DNA of 57,596 bases from Acanthamoeba lenticulata (Eukaryota > Discosea > Longamoebia > Acanthamoebidae): assembly GCA_002179805.1 (NCBI GenBank), contig NAVB01001088.1:1-57596 (forward strand), given 5' to 3'. A program made the position numbers and the translations under genes. The notes under the pieces were generated by a model that was given only the letters and a program-made list of their open reading frames with translations, searched no databases and was not told where the DNA came from. Position 1 is the first letter of the stretch. Every line of letters begins with the position of its first letter. Below are positions 21,602-32,256 of this stretch, in pieces.

Positions 21602-24600
21602 CTACGAGCAGCCCTGGAGCCTGTTGGCCAAGGCGAGCAACCGCGTCAGCACGTAGGTCTGCAGCTGCTCCATGTCGGCCAGCTCGTTCTTGCAGAAGCC
21701 CTTGATCGCTCGGTTCCACTGCTTGATGTCTTCCGCCAGCGCCGTGCTGGTGGCGGCGTCGTACCTGACCGCCGCGAGTCACGAGTGCGTGAGTAACCAT
21801 CAGTCTGAAGACCGTTGGGGAAGGTGACGGCGCGTACTGTTGGCTGAGATCCTTCAGCTTGCGCAGCTCGTCAACCGTGCTGCCGATCGTGGTGATGAAC
21901 TGCGCCGTCACCTTCCGCAGCAGCAAGAAGTCCACCTCGGCCGGATTCCTGTGAGGAAGACACAACTCGTCAACCAAAGGGACAAACAAAAGGGCCAGCG
22001 AGCACGAAGAAGAGCGACATACCGGTCAAAGTAGGAGCTGGCCAGATTGACCCGGACCTTGGCTTTCACGCAGCCTCGGCCCTCTCCGCACACCTCGTAG
22101 TGGAAGTTGTCCTCCCCACTCGTGGCTTCGGTGGCAGAGTAGAGCACGCAGCCGGTCTTCTTGCCGGTCTCGTCTCGCTCCAGTTCGAGGGTGGCGCCCT
22201 TGGTGGAGCCTCGCTCGATATGGATGGATCGGTGGTCGACGTGCACGTCGTTGGCGAGAGGGCAAATCCTGTGCAGGCGCGGGTTGAAGGGCAGCTGGAA
22301 GAAGTCGTTGCGGGCATGGATCATGTGGTGCTCCACCTGCACGTTGACGCGGCCTCGGCCGCAGATGCTCCGGGAGTGATCCGTGCACACCTGGTACTCG
22401 AAGTGATCCGAGCCAAAGAAGCCCTCAGGCGTAGTGTAGCGGATCTGAGCGTCATGCAAAAGCGTGAGCATCCACGCTCACCTCCACCAAGTAGCGAAGA
22501 GTTCGGGTTGTACCACTGGGTAAGCGGCCTTCTGAACCACGTCGACCTTGGAGCCCGGTGCGCTGGGCAGGCCGATCACGCGGAGGGTCGAGGGATTGGC
22601 CAGCAGGTGGTCGTTGGCCAGCACCTGGAGAGACATGGATCATCAAAGGGCCACATGAGCTGTCCTGCATCTCAAGAGAAAGCACAAGAGATGTAGCGCG
22701 TACCACCACGTCGGTGGTGGAGCCCTCCTTGACCCGGATGTTGTCGTCCTTGGCCCACAGCTGGACCAGCATGGAGACCTTGGTGGGAGCCGAGCACACG
22801 CGCTTCTTGCCGATGGTGGCGTCGGAGGCCTTCTTGACGACCTCCTCCATGTCGCCGCGGTGGTGGTCCCAGAGCCACTGGGCCAGAACCGCGGTGTCGA
22901 GCTCGCCGGCGTCCAGATAGGTCAGGTCGCTTGTGAAGATCTTGGACACGGTGGACTCTATGTCGGCCTCCATGTCGCCGTACACGTTCTTGCCTCCGTC
23001 GCTGACCTCCACGATCACGATGTCCCACTCGCCGCGCGTCTTGTTCACCTGCGATTTGGCGCTGACGGTCGCCTTCCGCGTGAAGTAGAACTCGTGGTTG
23101 GCCAACCATGTCGAGAACACCTCCACACTGCAGCGCGTATACGTGTATCATCAGCACTCGCTCCCAATCAACATCACGTGACGGAGCGGCGGGGTACCTC
23201 TTCAGATGCACGAGCTGATCGTGGAGGTTCGAGTGCTCCTCGTGGAGTTCCTCCCGCATCTTGTCGACGACCGTTTCGGGGGAGCTGAACCAAGAGCCGA
23301 CCTCCTCCATGCTCTTGGGGTCGGACTCGTGGAACATGGGGCGATCCTTGTTCACCCGCTTGGCCGGGCCATCCCGGTCCTCGCGGTACTGCTGGAAGAT
23401 GACGTTGACCTGCTCGAGCGCGTCCTCGGCCAGCTGCTGCATCTTCAAGAGGCTGCCGTCGTCGTTGACCTCCTTCGAGCACACGACGTACTCGAAAGAG
23501 TCCTCGCCGGCGTAGTTGCGGTTCGCCAAGTAGCTCACCTCGCCAGTCGTGGTGTCCACCGACACGATGATGCCGTGCTTGGGCTCCGTGATGATGTCCA
23601 GCGTGCGCAGGTCCATGTGGGACCGGCTGCCGTCGTTCATAAGAACGTCAAACTTGCTGGCCACCCTGGAGGAGACCTCGTGCGTGTCCGCCGTCGTGTG
23701 CAGCGTAACCGTGATGTTGGCCAGCGCGCGGCCGCAGTTATCCCGCTCCCCGTCCTGGCACACTTCGTACTCGAACGAATCGAAGCCTGCAATCATAGGG
23801 AGGAAGTCAGATGCGCAGGGAAGCTCTTTCAGAGGCAAGGGGAAGGAAACGTTACCAACAAAGCCCGGGTTCGGCTTGTAGATGACGCCGTCCGAAACGG
23901 GGTTGGCCAAGATGTTGGAGCTCAGGTCAAGCTCACCATGGCGAGGCAGCGTGATGAGGCTGATAGTCGTGGGGTCGCTCAGCGAGTCGTCGTTGGCCAA
24001 CAGCATGAACTCCACCTGTTGCGCGCTACTGGTTAAGCCCGGTCCAGCTCACACGGACAACAAAGCGTGATGACCAGGCATTGCATACCGTGCCGTTCTC
24101 CGCCGTGACCACCTGGTCGTCGAGGATGTAAAGCTGCACGGCAACCGTCACCTGCAGCTGCGAGCAGGCTTTCTCGCCTCCTCTTGTGCGGCAGAGCTAG
24201 TGGGCAGAAGGCGCGGCAACACGCAGGCGTTCACTCAGTCACCTGTACAACTGCAGTTGCAAAGGCATACTTGGCTCTGGGAGGTGTACCTCGCACAAGA
24301 AGTTGTCCTTGCCGGTGAAGTCAGGCTTGGGGGTGTAGGTGAGGAGGGCCAAGTTGCGGTCGGTGATCACCACGGAGCCGTGGAAGGGGCCGTTCAGCCG
24401 TCGGTCCATGATGGTCATGGTGATGAGCTCGTCATCCTCTGTGTTGTACGCCAGCCTAAAATCGACGCTCTTGCCCTTCTCGGTGGAGAAGAACTTGTGC
24501 TAAACGTCGCGACCGTCAGCGAAACGAGAGAAAGGGTTATGAGGCAAGCAGAGCGTTGGAGGCACCTTAGCGTTGAGACTCAAGCCAACGTGGGCAAAGC

Positions 24601-25138
24601 CCGTAGATGTCTTTGTGGAGGAGATGAGAGAAGAGGCCACATCGTCCATCTTCAGGTGTGCGCCCTGGTCCGGCTCGGGCGGAGTGAGGTCCCCAGAGAG
24701 GAAAGTGCTCTTGGCGGGCTCCTCATCCATCATATCGATCGGTTGGAAAGCAGAGGGCGCGGTTTGTTGGGAAGAGGACAGGATGCTGGAGCCCACACCA
24801 ACCTTTAAGGGAGCGCCCTTGTTGGGCTCCGCAGGCGTGAGATCCGCGGAGTGGAACTCGCTTTTGGGGGCCGCATCTGATACGAGCGTATCATCGATTG
24901 ATTCGAACGCAGAGGCTGCAGGTTGTTGTTGTGAAGAAGCTGAAAGGATTGAAGCCGCATCGATCTTCAAGGGGGCGCCCTTGGGGCCTGGTGGCGTGAG
25001 CTCCGAAGAGTGAAACTCACTCTTCGACTCACTTACGGCTACGAGCGAGGCGGTTGTTGGCGTCGTAAAGAGGAAAGAGGAGAAGATGAAGAGGCAGAAG
25101 AGGGAGAAAAGAGTTGCGCGAGCGCAGCCGGCATCCAT
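21602..25138 (-). CDS. Secreted multi-repeat protein with Ig/cadherin-like tandem domains
   Basis: Start ATG at 25138-25136 opens MDAGCARATLFSLFCLFIFSSFLF, a clear signal peptide of about 30 residues. Three copies of a KSEFHSxxLTPxxPxxGAPLK unit follow (25024-24625). The ectodomain then repeats a pattern Y-x-(P/A)...G-x-D-x-F-x-Y-x-V-C at least five times: TYTPKPDFTGKDNF (about 24340), YKPNPGFVG...FDSFEYEVC (about 23860-23765), SYLANRNYAGEDSFEYVVC (about 23520), YTTPEGFFGSDHFEYQVC (about 22415) and the GEDNFHYEVC block (about 22110). This resembles the cadherin-like/Ig-like tandem domains (Big_9 type) found in adhesion proteins. The Cys pairing (VC...CGR) suggests a disulfide in each unit. 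A helical insert (about 23470-23200) and a C-terminal helical region with stop at 21604-21602 complete it. No membrane span was seen near the end. Role in adhesion or surface coat is inference. Confidence 0.8.
24625..25024 (-). repeat. Three about 45-residue tandem repeats after the signal peptide
   Basis: Units begin KSEFHSSELTPPGPKGAPLK, KSEFHSADLTPAEPNKGAPLK and KSTFLSGDLTPPEPDQGAHLK. Each is followed by a Ser/Ala/Gln-rich spacer with SIL or SSL and SAF(E/Q)(S/P)ID. They lie within the secreted multi-repeat protein. Confidence 0.85.
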
Positions 25139-25369
25139 AGTGATGTTGGCGCAGTGTATGTCCACCCGCCGAGGGAGGAAGGGCTCTCTCACACTCGACT
25201 TGCCCCCTTCAAAAATGAATCAAATCAAGGTCGCCCCCGGGGTGGCTCTTCCTTGTCTTCGTTCTCGTCCCGAAGGCAGCTCCCGCCTAAAAGTCGTCTG
25301 CCTCGCGCGTTTCCTTCCTTTTCCAAACGCCTCCCTCCAATGCCCCCTCTGCGTTTTAACGTGTGCAAA

Positions 25370-28300
25370 ATGGGTGAGGAAAAACTGCGAATTATGAAAA
25401 GGACAAGGAAATTCGAAAAGCGGGAAGTCAAGGGGGCACCGAGAGTTAGATTGACCAGACCGCAAGAGGTCAAGATGATGCAGCGGTTCTCTTTCTTGGC
25501 CCTTTCTCCTCGTGGTGCACAACCACGCGCACCGCCCACAGAAACCAAGGAAAGCACATTGCTGGGCCCGCAGCCTTCCCAACCGCGAGGTAAGTAGGTG
25601 TGGCCTTGTCCAGGCTGCGAACAGACCCCTTACGTGACGTACCGGTACAGAGGATGAGGGCCGACACTTGCTGGACGAGCTAGTGGCCGACGAGACCGCC
25701 TACGGCCAGCAAATCCAGAACTTGTGCAACGTACGCCTCGTCCCGCCCCGCATTCTTACTGCTGCTTGGGCGGCCTAACAAACTTCAGCCACGGCAACAC
25801 AAATGCAGAACTTTTACCGCCCATTCATGGCCAACCCCAAACTGGTGGAACAGCCCGGGAAAGCGGAGATCGACATCATGTTTCTCCGCATGGAGGAGGT
25901 TCACTCCCCTCCATGCCCGCGTGACAAGTCTTTCTTTCTAATGCTCGCGCCGTGTGTGCGCAGTTGTTGATGTTCCATGCATCGCTCCTCTCATCGCTTC
26001 AAAGCGCCAGCTTCACCTGGCCCAAGACCAGCATCTCCTTCCTCTTTTTCCAGATGGTGCATGCACACTTGGCTTTTTAAGTCGTTCCTAGCACTAGCAC
26101 TCACCGCAAGAGCAACGTCTTCAGGTGCCCAAAATGGATATCTTCACGGACGTGGTGCGTCAACACAGTGCGTCACTCCACGCCATCAAGATGGCCAAGA
26201 AGCACCGAGCGTTCACAGCCTTCTTGAAGGTGCACACAACTACGCCACTTGGCTCTGGAACAAGAGGGCCTCAGGGGCGAGGGTTGGGCAGGAAACCGAG
26301 GCCAAGCACGGAGACGTGTCGGAGCTCATCAAGGCGCCCCACTCGCGCATCTTCGCCTACTGCCAGTTCCTCTCCGTACCAAACGCGTCCATCTACGTTT
26401 TGTGCTTCTTCACGAGAAGACTCGCGCCTCACTTTTCAGGACCATGACAGGCTCTGGCGGGGTTGAACAAAGAGAACGAGCGGCACCTTGAGGAAGTCTT
26501 GCTCCATCTCAACCGCCTCCAGTACAACGTGGAGATGGGCAAGGTTTACTCGCGCGATCAGAGCAAGATCCTCGAACTGGAAGCCAAGCTCGAGATCCCT
26601 GCCTCTTTCGTACTACAACCACAGATCGCTCTTCGCAGACGCACCAGTGTGGAGCAGCAGACTCTCTTACGTCTTGACGCGCTGTTTTTCTCTCTTTGTC
26701 GGGTGGTGTGTAGCACACTTACGGCGAACCGTTCACGCTGATGCAGACCGGACGCACTCTGATCCGCGAGGGCGCCCTCGCCGTCAGCCCACAGAAGAGC
26801 CTAGCAGGCGGGTGGAACATCACCCAACACCAATTCTACCTCTTCACCGACATTCTCCTGTGTGTTCTCAAGACCACGCGCGCCTTCAAGGTCTCCTCCC
26901 ACTTCGTTGCGCATACCACAGACTATCGTTGTGTTGATTCATTTTTTCCCTCGTGCTTCAGGAGTCCTTCAAACTCCAGCAAGTGGTCCCACTGCACACG
27001 ATCCAAAAGGCCTGCGCCATCCCCGACGCATCGGGTATGGCCTGTTTGCCCAACGTTTGATCGTGTTGGACAGCTTGGTCCCAACGCAGCACGGGCGGTG
27101 GGAGATGTGTGCATGTGTACAGACGCCAAGAATGGCTTCCAGATTGGGTCGACTGTCGGCGAGTTGGTGCTCTACGCCGCGGCGCCAGCAGAGTGCAAGG
27201 CCTGGCTCGACAATCTCACCTACTACGTACACCAGTGCAAGAAGTACAAAAGTGCGGCTCGGCTGCGCCCTCGCCTCGAGGCCTCCCGAAAGGGCAAAAG
27301 CGACTAACCCGCGGGAGGCTCACAACAGCTTTCGGGCTCGCGATCGAGGAACTGATGGAGCGGGAACGAAGCGAATGCCGGCCCGTCCCCATCATCCTGG
27401 AGCAATTCTTGCATACCCTGCGCGCGCATCCGGCGGTTCGTGCACCCGCGTGCTGCGCAGCAAGGCATTTTCGCAAAGATGGCAGGTCTTACAAGTCTGC
27501 GTGATGACGTGGTTCAGATCTACCGCACGGAGGGCATCTTTCGAATGGCCGGCAGCGCGAGCATGATCAAGCAACTCGCTGCAAAGATAGATATGGGTTC
27601 GGGCCAGCCGCCTTTTCTTGTCCCCGACTTGCATCGTGAGGACTAATAAGGTGCTGCTGATGCAGGCGAAGCGGTCGACTTTCATGCGATCGACATCCAC
27701 ACGTTGGCTGGCCTCATGAAGCTCTGGCTTCGGTACACGATATTCTCACCCTAAACCCGACCCCAGGGCTGGACGCTGAGCTTTTTCGCCCTTTTGATCT
27801 ATCCAGGTCGCTTCCGGAGCCACTCCTCACGCATGAGCTCTACCAAACGTTTGCCGATGCCGCTTGTGCGCTAAAGCCCTGCTCGCCCCACTTCTTCCAT
27901 GCGTGGAGGCAACACTCACGATTGACCCGTCGACGCAGGCGAGACCGATGACGATGCAGCCGCGGCGGCCCTTCAGGAGGCCGTAGCGCAGCTGCCCGTG
28001 TACAACAAGTACACCCTCCGACATCTGATCGGCTTCCTCAAGGAAATCACCGCCCACTCCCAGGTCAACAAAATGGTACCAGCCCTCTCTCTGCTTCCCG
28101 TCCCCAACCTGACCATGGTGTTGATCATGGACTGGAATTGGGAGTACGCAGGTGAGCAGCAACATGGCCATCGTGTTTGGTACGGGCACACTGTGACTCC
28201 GGGGAATCCAGTGGTGGTTTGTCTGACGAGCGCGACCTTTCTTTTGTTCTCTCGTTCTCTCGTTCTCAGGGCCCACCCTGCTGGGCAAGCGAGGGGCGCA

Positions 28301-28769
28301 GCCGTTCGACTGCTCGGATGTGCATCTGCAGCAAAGCGTGGTGATGCACCTGATCGACAGCTACGACTCGGTGTTTGCTGGACTCGAGGAAGAGGAGACC
28401 CAGCTCGTCGAGCAGCTGCGCATCGTGCACGAGGAAAAGCAGCGCCTCCTCAGCCTCGAGCGCCTCGAAGGCCGGGCCGCGCATCCAACGCTCAGCCTGC
28501 GCATCCCCGACGAGGACCGCCTTCTCGCCGACTCGGCCCTCGACACCGAGCAGCACAACGTCGCCTTTGCGGAGCGCCGAGGGACCTGGCACGATGTGGT
28601 GTCGCCGCGGTGGGAGCAGGGAGGAGCAGGAGAGCAGGAGGCCTACGACAACAAGGGCACCGAGAGCGATCGCAGGGTGAAGACCCGAAGAGTCCGCCCA
28701 CAGAACCGGCTGGCCGAGAGCGCCAGGGAGGTGCCCGCTCGCCAACGACATGACCGAGAGTGGGTGTGA
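25370..28769 (+). CDS. RhoGEF (DH)-PH-RhoGAP bifunctional Rho regulator
   Basis: The protein carries both an activator and an inactivator of Rho GTPases. ATG at 25370 opens MGEEKLRIMKRTRKFEKREV. The DH domain covers about 25650-26600 (HLLDELVADETAYGQQIQNL, then an AKKHRAFTAFLK segment, and the long helix NKENERHLEEVLLHLNRLQY). The PH domain covers about 26720-27250 (FTLMQTGRTLIREGAL, QFYLFTDILLCVLK, and the C-terminal helix AECKAWLDNLTYYV). The open frame would stop at 27307. However, a GT-AG intron (27252-27332) joins YK to TFGLAIEELMERERSE, the start of a RhoGAP domain (27333-28370). That domain has the arginine finger GIFRMAG (about 27536), SLPEPLLT and SNMAIVFGPTLLG. A coiled-coil tail and basic end finish at 28769. 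Acanthamoeba-type genomes carry many such multidomain Rho regulators. Activity of each half is inferred from intact motifs. Confidence 0.85.
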
Positions 28770-28933
28770 GAAGACGAAGACGAGAGGGAACGACGGCCGC
28801 TGGCGAGCAGAGGCACATCGGCGGGAGAAAAAGAAAAAAGAAAATGAAATAAACTTGTTGCTCTCGTGCTGGCCAAAGCACAGACACAAGGATGGGAGAA
28901 AAGAGTCGAGGGACACGCAGTGGAGAGTTGCAT

Positions 28934-30920
28934 ATGCGCGCTCAGCTTGCGGCTGAATGCTGCTTGGTAGGCGACCGCGTGGAGTGCGTCATTTCTCTCC
29001 TCCATCTGCCGACGACGGGTGCTCGATCGAACGCCGTCCCGCACTCGCAACCCCTTACTCTTTCGTGGGCGTCTGCCGAGCTTCATGGCCAACTCACCTA
29101 CGATGCAGCTGCCCTATCGTACTACCTCATTCTACTCCTCTATTATTGGCCCTTGTTGATCTGCTCTGGTGGGGTGCAGCTTGCCGCAAGGGAGCACTGG
29201 CAGCAAAGTCAAGACTGGCATGTCGCCCTCCAAACCCACCTCGCTCCAGCAAATGGTGCCGAGCTCTGGTGCGTGCTGCCCCTGTTGTTGCCAGACCGCT
29301 CCTGTCTGCATAGCTGTGACCAACCCTCGCTGGACAGGCGCGGGCAACACACGTCTCCTTTTCACAAGTGGGCCACACATCTTTGCGTGCGACGTGAGCC
29401 TCGGCCCTGGCCAGTGCCGCACCTGTACGCAGCTGCCCCCTCATACTCTCTCTACGTGGGCTCAACGTTGTGCTTTTGCTGCCACAGTTGTATACAGGGC
29501 GTTCCTGCCCACCGACATCCCGTCGTCGTTTGCCGGCCAGTACATGAAAGTGGCCTATTGGCTCACGCTCTGCGGCCAGCAGCCGCTTCATGAGACCATC
29601 TCCCTCCGCATCCCGATCCGCGTGATCAACCCATTGAGTGCGCCGGTCTCCCTCACGATCGTCTTTCTACGCAAGCGTTCTGACCCGCCATGATGCGTCT
29701 TGTGGACGATACATCGCAGTATTCAAACGCCTCGCGCTCAAGGAATGGCAAGAGGACCGCATCGCCGTCGAGGTCGAGTCGCACGAGGTGACCGCGTTCG
29801 ATCTCTCCCGCGCCTTCCCCTTTAAACAGCATCGCGGTGAGTATGCACGATCATCATCACGACCATCATCAGCATGATGTGAGTGGCCTCACCCATCAAG
29901 CTTGATGGCTGCAGAGGGTGGCGAGGGCGGCGGTTTTGAGGCCGAGAGCGCGCGGCGAGCGGCGGAGCAGAGCTCTCCCTTCTACGAGACCTCGCCAGGA
30001 GTGCAGCGGAGGACGAAGATGACGGAGGACCGAGCGATCAAGCTGCAGCGACGCAAGGCCAGCCTTCACATGCTCAAGCTGGGCATCCAGGCCGTTAGCA
30101 GCCACATCGCGCTGTCCATCGCCTCTGGTATAGTGTTATTCCTTTTTCCTTGGCGGACCAAGCGCTCACTTCCCTCCCCCCCCCCCACTCACGCCCATGC
30201 CGCCAGAGTCTTTCACGATCGCCAAGGGCGAGCACCTCGTGGGCAAGGTCCACCTGGTCAAGCGCACCTTCCAGCTGGGCGAGACCATCAAGGTGGCGCT
30301 CGACTTCGAAGCCGCTCGTATCCCCTGCTACCAGGTCGGCCAACCCTTTTTTTCTCCCCAGCCCCGCCTTCCACCCATGAAGGCTTACACAAGTGTGTGG
30401 CTTCGCAGTACGCGGTCAGCCTGCAATCGGTTGAGCAGGTAGAGGAGGGCGCCAGCAAGGATCCGGCCAGCGTGGCGAGTCAGCTCGTGCGACGCACACA
30501 CGCCCAGCACAGCGAATACACGGCCGGCGCTGCGGCCACGGCGCAGTGCCTCCTCTCCGTCCCGCCGCAGGAAGCTGCCGAGTTCCAGACCGACGTGATC
30601 TCATGCTCGTGGCTCCTCCACTTTGACTTTGTCACCGGTGCCGCCCCTCCTCTCCTTCTCCGTGCGATGTGTGGGCTGACGAAAGCACCAACTGGCGCGC
30701 GCCAGGGTTCGAGCCGGCTGCGGACAAGGGCGGCGAGTCCGAGGGCGGTGGTGCGCGGGTCGCGCCGCGACAGGTGCCGGACCTACGCTTCTTCGCGGCG
30801 GCCGGAGAGCTGCCGGCCGACACCCTGCGGTGGGACGTGCCCATCCAGGTCGTCGCGGTGAGCCCCGTGGCCCGCCCGGGGCTCTACACGCCCATCCACC
30901 GACTAAAGTTCACTTCCTGA
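28934..30920 (+). CDS. RGP1: RGP1 homolog, partner of RIC1 in the Rab6 exchange factor
   Basis: Arrestin-fold subunit of the Ric1-Rgp1 complex, which activates Rab6/Ypt6 at the Golgi for retrograde traffic. Early exon GDRVECVISLLHL...LSWASAELHGQL matches the Rgp1 opening. GNTRLLFTSGPHIFACDVSLGPG (about 29340-29410) and DIPSSFAGQYMKVAYWLTL (29510-29570) match the mid region, and HETISLRIPIRVINPL the end of the first beta-sandwich. Later exons give FTIAKGEHLVGKVHLVKRTFQLGE, YAVSLQSVEQVEE, RRTHAQHSEYTA, SWLLHFDFVT and DTLRWDVPIQVVAVSP, all in family order. Stop 30918-30920. The start at 28934 (MRAQLAAECCLVG) is chosen from alignment with the family; an in-frame ATG at 28892 is possible. The stop of the converging zinc-finger gene is only 50 bp away. 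Confidence 0.88.
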
Positions 30921-30970
30921 GAACAGAGAGCCCAAGCATCGATGAGCTCTGTTTTTTTGTTTGCTTGCCT

Positions 30971-32140
30971 TTAGTTGAGCTCGACGAAGCCTAGCGCCAT
31001 CTTCTGGCCGGTGCGCCACTTGGTGTGGCCGCAGAGCTGTTCGTGGTTGTCGCGGTCGCCTCGCCGGCAGTATCGTCGCTTGCAGTCGCGGCACAGGTAG
31101 TCCTTCGGCCCGGTCTCGCTCTCGTCGGGCGTGGCGTCTGTCGACAATGAAGCGCCCGGCGAGCGCAGCGGCGGGGTCGTCTCGAGCAGGCTCGGTTTGG
31201 CCTTCAATGGCCCTGAGCCCGGGATGCGGCTCTCCACCACCAGTGCCTTGCCGCCCCCTTTTGTCGGCTTGGCCAAGGCGACCACTGGCGAGCTGGCGTC
31301 GAGCGCCAGGAGCCTCCTCCGCTTGGCTTCGCCGGCGGCGATCGTGGAGCTGTTGGGGAAGGGGCTCTGCGAGAGCTGCTGCTTGTGGCTTGGGAACAGC
31401 TCCCTCCGCCGTTGCTCTCGCTTGGTGACCAGAGGCTGTGACTCGGAGCCGTCAGACGTGTCCTCTACGACCGCCTCGCGCTGTCGTTTCCGCGTCGTGG
31501 CGACCTCCAGAGCAAAAGGGGAAAAAGGCACCGGGCCCGGTGATGGCTTTGGCGTCCTGCAGGAGAGGAGACACCTGGTCAGTAGCAAGCCACGCGATAA
31601 AGGCGCCCACATGACAGAACGGGCCACCTTTTCGCTGTTTGCTGCCACGCCGCTGGTGGCGGCTTGTGCTCGTCGCCACGCACGCGCAGGACTGCTTTGC
31701 CGCTGGAGGTGGGGAGGCAGAGGTCCTCGGCTTGTTCTTCTGATGGCTCTGCTTGATCCTCTTCGCTCCGCACTTGCTTCCCTTTGTGTTCACTCTGGCC
31801 TCCGCCGTTCCTTCGTCGTTCTTGGGCGAGCATGCGGGACAGGTCCTGCAGAGGTTTGATTGAGCCCGGGCACTGCAGGACAAGATCAAAGGGGGGGAGG
31901 GGAGAGAGATAGTGCACGCACCTCGTTCCTCTGGCGTTCGTTCCGCCACATGGCGAGTGCCGCCTCTTTTTCATGTGCAAGGAGCGCCACTTGGGCACGC
32001 AGCTGCTTGTTCTCGGCAACGAGGAGCTCCACCTCGAGCTGCTGACAAGAGGAGTTCTCTGCCTCACAACCCATTGCCGTTTCCTCCCACTTGGCCAACT
32101 TTTTCCTCAATTCCTCCTCATCAAAACCCACCTCTGCCAT
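30971..32140 (-). CDS. Coiled-coil protein with a C-terminal C2HC zinc finger
   Basis: I do not recognise a family. ATG at 32140-32138 opens MAEVGFDEEELRKKLAKWEE, a long helix with heptad-like spacing that continues through ELLVAENKQLRAQVALLAHE and NERQRNE. Basic, Gln/Ser-rich exons follow, with candidate nuclear signals KRQRE and KRRRL. Near the C-terminus, YLCRDCKRRYCRRGDRDNHEQLC (31110-31040) has C-x2-C-x12-H-x3-C spacing, the geometry of a classical C2H2 finger with Cys as the last ligand. The end is QKMALGFVELN, stop 30973-30971. A coiled coil plus a single finger and nuclear signals suggests a DNA- or RNA-associated dimer; that is inference. Confidence 0.7.
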
Positions 32141-32256
32141 CGCAATCTTGTTGATGAATTCATTCTCTTGGTGGTGTGGTGAAATTGGGCCCAAATTGCC
32201 AGATTTGTTCCAGTAAATAGTTTCATGAAAACAGCATTTTCCGCAACGTTTTCTCC

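Noticed and set aside
23206..24036. 276-codon open frame on the + strand
   Set aside because: It is a shadow of the secreted repeat protein on the minus strand, with repetitive Val/Leu/His composition and no domain.
27109..27307. Separate RhoGEF-PH gene ending at 27307
   Set aside because: The 27252-27332 intron removes this stop and restores a complete RhoGAP start, and no promoter or ATG context for a separate RhoGAP gene was seen.
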